From Iris pallida (lineage: Eukaryota > Streptophyta > Magnoliopsida > Asparagales > Iridaceae): 64,000 nucleotides of DNA. The DNA lies in assembly GCA_029216955.1 (NCBI GenBank), contig JANAVB010010791.1, forward strand, positions 9,117,593-9,181,592, in the 5' to 3' direction. The position numbers and the translations under genes are program-made. The notes beneath the pieces were generated by a model. That model worked only from the letters and a program-made list of their open reading frames with translations, did no database searches and had not been told where the DNA came from. How positions within the stretch are numbered: the stretch's first letter is position 1; each line of letters opens with the position of its first letter. Of the stretch, positions 57,128-64,000 are shown in pieces.

Positions 57128-59248
57128 ATGGCAACCACACAATCCTTGATTTCCAATCATGGTGAAGGTCAGTCCACTCATAGGCCTCCCCTATTTGATA
57201 GAACTAACTATACATATTGGAAAACAAGGATGAGCTTCTATCTTAAGTCTCTAGACTTTGACCTGTGGACTGTCGTCACTGACGGTTACAAAAAGCCCGT
57301 CAGGATAGTTGTCGATGGTGACCTCATTGAGAAACCATACGACAAATATTCTGTCGAGGAGAAGAAACAGGCAAGTCTAGATGCTAGGGCTATTAATGCT
57401 TTATTATGTGCTATAGACAGGAATGAATTCAACAGGGTCTCCACATGCACCACTGCTCATGAAGTATGGAGACTTCTAGAAGTGACGCATGAGGAAACCA
57501 TACAAGTCAAGGAATCTAAAATAAGCCGTCTCACTCAAGAATATGAAGCCTTCAAGATGAAGCCAAATGAGACGATCACTCAAATATTTACAAGCTTCCT
57601 CGACATCATCAATCCTCTATCCTCGCTTGGTAAGCAGTACTCAAACCACGAGAAGATTCGTAAGTTACTCAGAGGGTTGCCAAAGATTTGGAACCCTAAG
57701 GTGACGGCCATCATAGAAGGAAACGATCTCACATCAATGTCAATGGAGACCTTGATGGGTAAGCTCATGATTCACGAGCTTGACCTCAAGGACATCGAAG
57801 AGCCTGCTCCGAAGACCAGGGAGATCGCACTCAAAGCTCATCGACGAAGGGCTGATCACGATGAGACCGAAGACGATAACTCGGATGATGAAGACCAAGC
57901 TCTCATGGTTCGCAACTTCAGAAAATTCCTTCGCTTCAATCGAAGGAAGGAGGATTCACAAGAAGATGATGAAGAAGAGCCAACCTGTTACGGTTGCAAG
58001 AAGACTGGACATGTCCGAAAAGACTGCCCATTCTTGAAGAAGAGCAACCGCTATGAGAAGCCATACAAAAAGAACTCATCAAAGAAATATGCCAACACAG
58101 GAATTTGGCATGAAAGTGAAACGAGTGACTCCGAGGAAGAAAAGGACTCTCCTCAAGATACAGCAAATGTGTGCCTAATGGCAACTTCCAACAAGGTATC
58201 TAACGAAACTCTAGATGACTTCTCTTTTGATGAACTTGGCGATGCTTTCACTGATTTACTCGATGATCACAAAAAGGTCATCGGTAAATACAAACATGCC
58301 AAGGACAAAATCAAAAGTCTTGAAGATGAGATACAAAGAATTTCCTTACTTCTTGATAATGTTAGAAATACGACACCCACTAATGACACTGATGAAGTAT
58401 CCAAGCTTAAATTAAGCTTACATGATGCTGAAGCACGTATTGAGCAACAAACTCAAGAAATCACTACACTCAACACGTTGCTTGCTGAAGAAAAGAGTAG
58501 ACACAAGATTTCCATGACTAAGATATATGGCTTAAATATTAAGGTTGATGAACTGCAAGCTGTTTCTAAAAGATTAGAAACCAAATTGGGTAAACAGGTT
58601 GTTCAACCTCAAACCCAATCACATGGGCACAACACCACTCATGCTAGTCAACCACGTCATTCTCATGCAGCACATAACCATGCATTTATATACACAAACT
58701 TTCATAAATCACGTACACGTAAGAATAATTCTCACTCAGTACACAATCATCATGCACAAAGACACAATCAACATCACTCCACACATAGGAATCATCATGC
58801 CATGCCATATAGACAAGATCATCATGCAATGCCATATAGACAAGATCATCATATGCCATATAGACAAAATCATCATGCCATGCCATATAGACAATATCAG
58901 CATGTCACACATCATAGACAATACCATCATGATATGCCTCATATACACCATCACCATGCCACTCATTCTATGCATAATCATCATCACCATGCTAACTCTT
59001 CACATCATGTTCATCCTCATCCTGTTTCTTATAGATATTATTTTCATGCTCCTAGTATAAATAAAAATGCTATCTGTACTTACTGTGGATCACATGGACA
59101 CATCTCACCACAGTGCAAAGTTAGAAGACTTGTAGATAAAAAGATATATGCTTGGTTTCCAAAAACTAACTTTTCAGGACCCTCAAGAACTCGGGTACCA
59201 AAGGTCACATCTACTCTTGATGTACGTAGACCTTCCCTCTTCAACTGA
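57128..59248 (+). CDS. gag: Sirevirus Gag, unit 2 (706 aa)
   Basis: Same length and domain order as the Gag at 48,368, with scattered substitutions. The first zinc knuckle is intact here (CYGCKKTGHVRKDC, Cys codon 57,995-57,997), as is the second (CTYCGSHGHISPQC). One core change, FDRTNYTYW, puts Arg where unit 1 has Gly (57,200 region, GGA to AGA). The His-rich repeats keep more His than in unit 1 (THSMHNHHHHANSS). Open throughout. Confidence 0.92.
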   Translation: MATTQSLISNHGEGQSTHRPPLFDRTNYTYWKTRMSFYLKSLDFDLWTVVTDGYKKPVRIVVDGDLIEKPYDKYSVEEKKQASLDARAINALLCAIDRNEFNRVSTCTTAHEVWRLLEVTHEETIQVKESKISRLTQEYEAFKMKPNETITQIFTSFLDIINPLSSLGKQYSNHEKIRKLLRGLPKIWNPKVTAIIEGNDLTSMSMETLMGKLMIHELDLKDIEEPAPKTREIALKAHRRRADHDETEDDNSDDEDQALMVRNFRKFLRFNRRKEDSQEDDEEEPTCYGCKKTGHVRKDCPFLKKSNRYEKPYKKNSSKKYANTGIWHESETSDSEEEKDSPQDTANVCLMATSNKVSNETLDDFSFDELGDAFTDLLDDHKKVIGKYKHAKDKIKSLEDEIQRISLLLDNVRNTTPTNDTDEVSKLKLSLHDAEARIEQQTQEITTLNTLLAEEKSRHKISMTKIYGLNIKVDELQAVSKRLETKLGKQVVQPQTQSHGHNTTHASQPRHSHAAHNHAFIYTNFHKSRTRKNNSHSVHNHHAQRHNQHHSTHRNHHAMPYRQDHHAMPYRQDHHMPYRQNHHAMPYRQYQHVTHHRQYHHDMPHIHHHHATHSMHNHHHHANSSHHVHPHPVSYRYYFHAPSINKNAICTYCGSHGHISPQCKVRRLVDKKIYAWFPKTNFSGPSRTRVPKVTSTLDVRRPSLFN
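58795..58995 (+). repeat. His-rich minisatellite in gag, unit 2
   Basis: Same repeat as 50,035-50,235 with MPYRQDHHA units; length unchanged. Confidence 0.85.
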
Positions 59249-62200
59249 AAATAAGTGGATTCTCGATAGTGGATGCTCGTGACATATGACGGGAGACGCA
59301 AATCTTTTTGCATCACTATCGATGAAGAGAGAAGGATATGTATCCTTCGGTAACAATCTCAAAGGGCACATAATAGGTAATGGTATCATTGGTCATCCTC
59401 CTTCTCCTGTAATAAAGGATGTCTGCCTAGTGACCGAGTTAAAGCATAACCTGCTCAGCATTAGTCATCTTGCTGATCATGGATATGATATTAACTTTGG
59501 ACAAAACAACTGCCACATCTATGATAGGTCAACGGGAGACATTACTTTTGAAGGAAAAAGAGAGGACAACATCTACATTTTCTATCTTTCTATAAATGCT
59601 AACAATGCAGGTAGATGTCTATATGCCCACAAAGACGAACGACTACTTTGGTACCAGCGTCTTGGTCATGCCAACATGGATGCTATATCCAGGCTGTCTA
59701 CCAAGAAGCTAGTGAGAGGATTGCCAGATATCACATTCAAAAAGGACACGGTATGTGCCGAATGTGAACTAAACATGGCAACTAAATTCTCATTTCATTC
59801 CATCAACTCTGTAAGTACTACTAGACCCTTGCAACTACTTCATATAGATTTATTTGGTCCTAGTAGAATAGCTAGCCTTAGTGGCAAACTTTATGCATTT
59901 GTTATTGTTGATGATTTTTCGAGATTTACTTGGGTTTTCTTTCTCGCTAATAAGAGCGATGCTATTTCTGTTTTCAAAGTTTTTGTAAAGAAAGTTCAAA
60001 ATGAAAAAGGCTACATGATTACTCGAATCCGAAGTGATCATGGAGGCGAATTCATAAATTATGATTTTGAAAATTTTTGTAATGTAAATGGTTTTGATCA
60101 TGAATTTTCTTGTCCTAGAACTCCTCAACAAAATGGTGTTGTGGAGCGGACGAATAGAACTCTCGACGATATGGCCAGAGTCATGTTGAATAAATTTTCA
60201 CTTCCGAAATACTTTTGGGCAGAAGCTGTCAGTACAGCATGCCACATTTTGAATAGGGTGCTGATTCGTCCCATTACGAAGAAAACACCCTATGAGCTTT
60301 GGTTTGGGAGAACCCCCAATGTTTCTTATTTTAAAGTTTTTGGTTGTAGATGTTTTATCCTTAACACCAAAGACAACTTAGGCAAATTTGATGCCAAAGC
60401 TGACGATGGTATCTTTCTTGGTTATGCCGCCAAGAGTAAGGGATATAGAGTTTTTAATAAACGCTCACTTATTGTGGAAGAGTCAACAAATGTGACTTAT
60501 GATGAAGATAATAGTGCAGTAAGTACTCTTAATGATGACGTTGAGCCATCAACTTCTACTCCAATGAATACTTCAACCGAAACTGATTCTCTGGAGGGTT
60601 TGCCTAAGAAATTCTCTTTCAAACCTTCTCATCCAGAAAATTTAGTAATAGGAGAAGTTTCACGTGGAGTAACTACTAGATCATCACTAAGAGACTCCGT
60701 TGCTAGCACTGCCTTCATTTCACAAGTAGAGCCTAAAAACATTTCTGAAGCCTTTAATGATGAATTTTGGATTTCTGCTATGCAAGAAGAACTCAACCAA
60801 TTCGAGAGAAGCCAAGTATGGGAACTCATTCCTAAACCGGTTAATCACTCGATAATTGGTACTAAATGGGTTTTTAGAAACAAAGTAAATGAAGATGGTT
60901 CAGTCACACGTAACAAAGCTCGTCTAGTAGCTCAAAGATACAACCAAGAGGAAGGTATCGACTACGATGAGACGTATGCTCCTGTTGCTAGACTCGAATC
61001 CATTCGGATGCTTTGTTCTTTTGCTAATTTTCAAAACTTTAAATTATTTCAAATGGATATGAAAAGTGCTTTCTTGAATGGTTTTATTAAGGAGGAAGTT
61101 TATGTGAAACAACCTCCTGGCTTTAAAAATCACAAATTTCTCGACCACGTGTTCAAGCTAAAGAAAGCGCTTTATGGCCTCAAACAAGCCCCCAGAGCTT
61201 GGTATGAAAGGCTAAGTAGCTTCTTACTTGAGAAAGGTTTTTCAAAAGGGAAAATTGACACTACACTATTTATAAAATCTTTTAAAGACACTATTCTGTT
61301 GATTCAAATCTATGTTGATGATATCATTTTTGGGTCTACTGATGAAACCCTCTGTCAAGAATTTGCCAAGTGTATGCAGACGGAATTTGAGATGAGCATG
61401 ATGGGAGAGCTCAACTACTTTATTGGCCTGCAAGTGAAACAAATGGCTAATGGAACTTTCATCTGTCAATCGAAGTATACCAAGGACATGCTGAAGAAGT
61501 TCGATCTTGACAACGTCAAACCAATCAGCACTCCAATGGCTACTTCAACCAAACTCGAACCAGATGAGAGCGGCAAACCTGTTGATCAACGTAAGTATCG
61601 AGGTATGATAGGCAGCTTACTTTATTTAACTGCTAGTCGTCCCGATATCATGTTCAGTGTTTGCCTATGTGCTAGATATCAAGCTAATCCTAAGGAATCA
61701 CACATGACCGCGGTTAAGCGTATCTTTCGATACCTTAAGGGTACGGTTACAGTGGGCCTATGGTATCCCAAGTCCACATCATTTGACCTTATTGGTTACT
61801 CTGATGCTGACTTCACTGGATGCAAGGTCGACCGTAAAAGTATGAGCGGCACGTGTCATTTATTAGGAAAGGCTTTAGTCTCCTGGTTTAGCAAGAAGCA
61901 GAACTCTGTAGCACTATCCACAACAGAAGCTGAATACATAGCAGCTGGGCGTTGTTGTGCACAAATTCTGTGGATGAAGCAAACCCTTGAAGACTATAAG
62001 TTATCTTTCATACATATTCCTATATTCTGTGACAACACTAGTGCCATTAATTTGACTAAGTACCCTGTCTGTCACTCACGCACTAAACACATTGAGATCA
62101 GACGCCACTTTTTGCGTGATCATCAGCAAAATGGCACGATTAACTTAGAGTTTATTGACACTGATCATCAGCTAGCAGATTTCTTTACTAAGCCATTATC

Positions 62201-62264
62201 CGAAGAGCGCTTCAATTTTCTTTGTCGTGAACTCGGAATTTTGGATGAAGCAGTTATAAGTTGA
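59220..62264 (+). pseudogene. pol: Sirevirus Pol, unit 2: stop in protease, rest open
   Basis: The Pol frame is open from an ATG at 59,220 (unit 1 has a TAG right after the same ATG). A TGA at 59,280-59,282 falls three codons after the protease D-S-G, where unit 1 has Arg (CGA). From 59,286 the frame runs 992 codons through INT, RT and RH with all catalytic acidic residues: Asp in [36 protein letters not shown] and YSDADF. Other damage: the first His of the integrase HHCC motif is Tyr (LLWYQRLGH, 59,652), and a Gly of the RT region is Arg (AQRYNQEEG, 60,936). Without protease the polyprotein would not be processed. Confidence 0.93.
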
Positions 62265-63019
62265 GACTCACCTGCGTAAATATCGAGTATATTTTGATTC
62301 TTTTACGACGAATTTGGTATGGGTACAAGCCGAAAGGGTCCTTCTGACAACAAGGCATAAAAGCCTAAGCGACACGGTGCACTAGTCCTCAGGACTACCG
62401 CTAGCTGGGATCCGGCCCCTGCAGCTAACCCATGGCAAATTCGAAATATTGAATTACAATATATTTCCTTGTTTATTATATGGTTTGTTTCGATTTAATA
62501 TTGCCTAATTTATTTTTCTAAAGTTTATTCTGACTTTTGTGTACCTCTCTATGTACTTCAATGAATTCATCAAACTTTTATCCTCTCTATTTTTTTTCAA
62601 CACTTAACCATTTTTTCATCTTTTCAGCCTGTTTTCAGTTCTGGACCACTAATCCAGAACTCGGGCCGAACTCTGCCCCTAACAGAGTTCGGGCCGAGTT
62701 CGGTCCCTATTGGTCCAGCGTCGGGATCAGCCTCTGCCGTTGGATCAGTTTAGATCATACGGTCAGAATTTCTTCCGACCAACGAAAACCCTCTCTTATA
62801 TTTCGGGTTTTCATCTCTCTCCTTCACTATTACCTCCTTCCTCACCTCTCCAAACTCTTTCCTTCAAACCCTAACCCTAGTTTTTGATCTAGAGTGCTCC
62901 ATTACTCCTCAAAAATCAAGGGAAAGGGGTTTCTCATCATTCTCTTCCACTGTTTATTTATCATTTGAGGTATCATTCTTATCTTCTATACTTCCAATTA
63001 TCAAGTTTATTTTTCGTTT
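62265..63019 (+). promoter_or_regulatory. Pol to ORF3 spacer, unit 2
   Basis: Equals 53,505-54,260 minus one T in a T run. The acceptor-like TTTTCAG, palindrome half-sites (62,656-62,702), TATA-like site and AAACCCTAACCCTAG are all kept. Confidence 0.45.
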
Positions 63020-64000
63020 ATGGCTCCTCGCTTGTTCAATCGTGGAAAAAGGATTCGAACTGAGAGTGTTTCCTCTTCGGATTCTCCTCCTTCAATTGAA
63101 CAAATCATTGACCATCTTCAACCCCCTCATCCATTGTTCAATCCACCTCGTCCCCGAAATCCTTATACCTATGACAACCGATTATTTGTCTTACTAGATG
63201 CATCAAACAACTGGTTTAGTGACTTTCGGAATCGTCAGGTATTCGTAGGACATCCTATTAATTTTTCTATATTCTCTCAATATGATTCTTTATTTCATGA
63301 CCTCTGTTTTGATGAGCTAGTCACTACCACTTCTGCTATCTATCGTCATGCTGTCCAAATGTTCTACTGCAACATGACCTTTGATGACCTCCATATTCAT
63401 TTACGAGTTGTAGGTATCAATATATCCTTTGATGACTTTGACTTAGCCGAATATCTTGATCTTCCAGAGCCCACTTCTTGGGAAAAGCTTGTTGACGCTC
63501 GATCGTTCCGTTTTCCCGACGGGATTTCCCTTGAGAGCTTCAAGGACGATTTGTGTACTCCATACACACGTCCTCGCAAGCTCATGGCTAAATATCTCAA
63601 CCCATATTTTTCTGACCTTCATTGGATAATCTCTAACACCATTCTACCCAAAACAGGTTCTCCTGATGACATTACTTATCTTGAAATATCTGCTCTTTAT
63701 CATCTTCACTCTGAAATTTCTTTCAATCTTCCACGTTCCATGATGGACTGGATGATTCACTGTAGGAAGAAACCACGAGCTCTAGTTTATCCTTTGTACC
63801 TTCCTATGATCTTTCGTGCATTTCACATACCACTTGACACCTGTCCATTTTTGCCTGCTCCTGCCTTTCTGTCCAAGGCACGACGCCTTCAGGCAGCCAT
63901 CGCCTCTCTTGAGACTTCTGAGCAGTCTGCTGATGAGGAGCCTGACGCCGCTCCACTCGGTCAGGATGTACCACTTCTACCTGCCACTCTTGAGTCTATT
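63020..64000 (+). CDS. Sirevirus third ORF, unit 2, cut by window end
   Basis: ATG 63,020 begins the same MAPRLFNRGKRIR protein as at 54,261. The frame is open for 327 codons to the window edge, with about fifteen to twenty substitutions and no indel against unit 1. Preservation of the frame while PR or INT have stops is worth noting. Function unknown. Confidence 0.8.
   Translation, partial: MAPRLFNRGKRIRTESVSSSDSPPSIEQIIDHLQPPHPLFNPPRPRNPYTYDNRLFVLLDASNNWFSDFRNRQVFVGHPINFSIFSQYDSLFHDLCFDELVTTTSAIYRHAVQMFYCNMTFDDLHIHLRVVGINISFDDFDLAEYLDLPEPTSWEKLVDARSFRFPDGISLESFKDDLCTPYTRPRKLMAKYLNPYFSDLHWIISNTILPKTGSPDDITYLEISALYHLHSEISFNLPRSMMDWMIHCRKKPRALVYPLYLPMIFRAFHIPLDTCPFLPAPAFLSKARRLQAAIASLETSEQSADEEPDAAPLGQDVPLLPATLESI

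Larger units (their letters stand above)
47366..64000 (+). mobile_element. Tandem Sirevirus (Ty1/copia), LTR-internal-LTR-internal, incomplete at right
   Basis: Repeat period about 8,760 bp. It inserted into gypsy-2 pol at 47,365/47,366. Diagnostic Sirevirus traits: Met-initiator primer site, long coiled-coil Gag, INT-RT order, third ORF after pol, multiple GGGGGAG tracts and palindromic U3. The third LTR should begin near 64,885. Confidence 0.92.

Overview
This 64 kb window is plant nuclear DNA made almost wholly of nested LTR retrotransposons. Ty3/gypsy and Ty1/copia polyproteins, initiator-Met tRNA primer-binding sites, a LINE tail, a tRNA-like SINE and long (TA)n tracts all point to a flowering plant. 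I cannot name the species, and I see no convincing host gene.

Layout. (1) 1-13,884 and about 16,104-29,890 are the same sequence twice. Each copy holds a large minus-strand LTR element ('element A', LTR about 3.1 kb, internal region about 4.1 kb with no recognisable gag or pol). Its right LTR carries a 5'-truncated LINE. To the right lie the remains of a related LTR ('B') with a dense W-box array and a tRNA-like SINE, then a solo gypsy LTR ('C') with a perfect GCTAA target duplication. A 13-N gap (13,885-13,897) lies between the copies. They differ almost only by 1-2 base indels, so I read the duplication as two overlapping contigs that were not merged. (2) 30,427-35,912 is a decayed minus-strand Ty3/gypsy element ('gypsy-1') with perfect ACACC target duplications. 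It has lost integrase and most of its 3' LTR. (3) 35,913-40,900 is AT-rich sequence without a clear gene. (4) About 41,000-47,365 is a plus-strand Ty3/gypsy element ('gypsy-2', LTR related to element A) whose gag and pol are riddled with stops. It is cut just after RNase H by the next insertion. (5) 47,366-64,000 is a Sirevirus-type Ty1/copia element arranged LTR-internal-LTR-internal, a head-to-tail pair sharing the middle LTR. The second unit runs off the window.

The Sirevirus pair is the richest part. Each unit has a 706-aa Gag with two CCHC knuckles separated by a coiled coil and a His-rich repeat domain, a Pol in the +1 frame (PR-INT-RT-RH), a separate downstream ORF of about 421 aa in the usual place of the Sirevirus envelope-like gene, and five GGGGGAG purine motifs before the next LTR. 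The two units are broken at different places: integrase and Gag zinc knuckle in unit 1, protease and integrase zinc-finger His in unit 2. Every break I compared is a C-to-T or G-to-A change, as expected from decay of methylated cytosine.

How the parts work together: these are layers of insertion, not an operon. The order inferred is LTR-B, then element A and solo LTR C in or beside it; gypsy-1 in a GTGTCC-rich repeat; gypsy-2, then the Sirevirus inserted in gypsy-2 and later made tandem by LTR recombination. Coordinates of boundaries come from reading repeated ends by eye; percentages are approximate hand counts.
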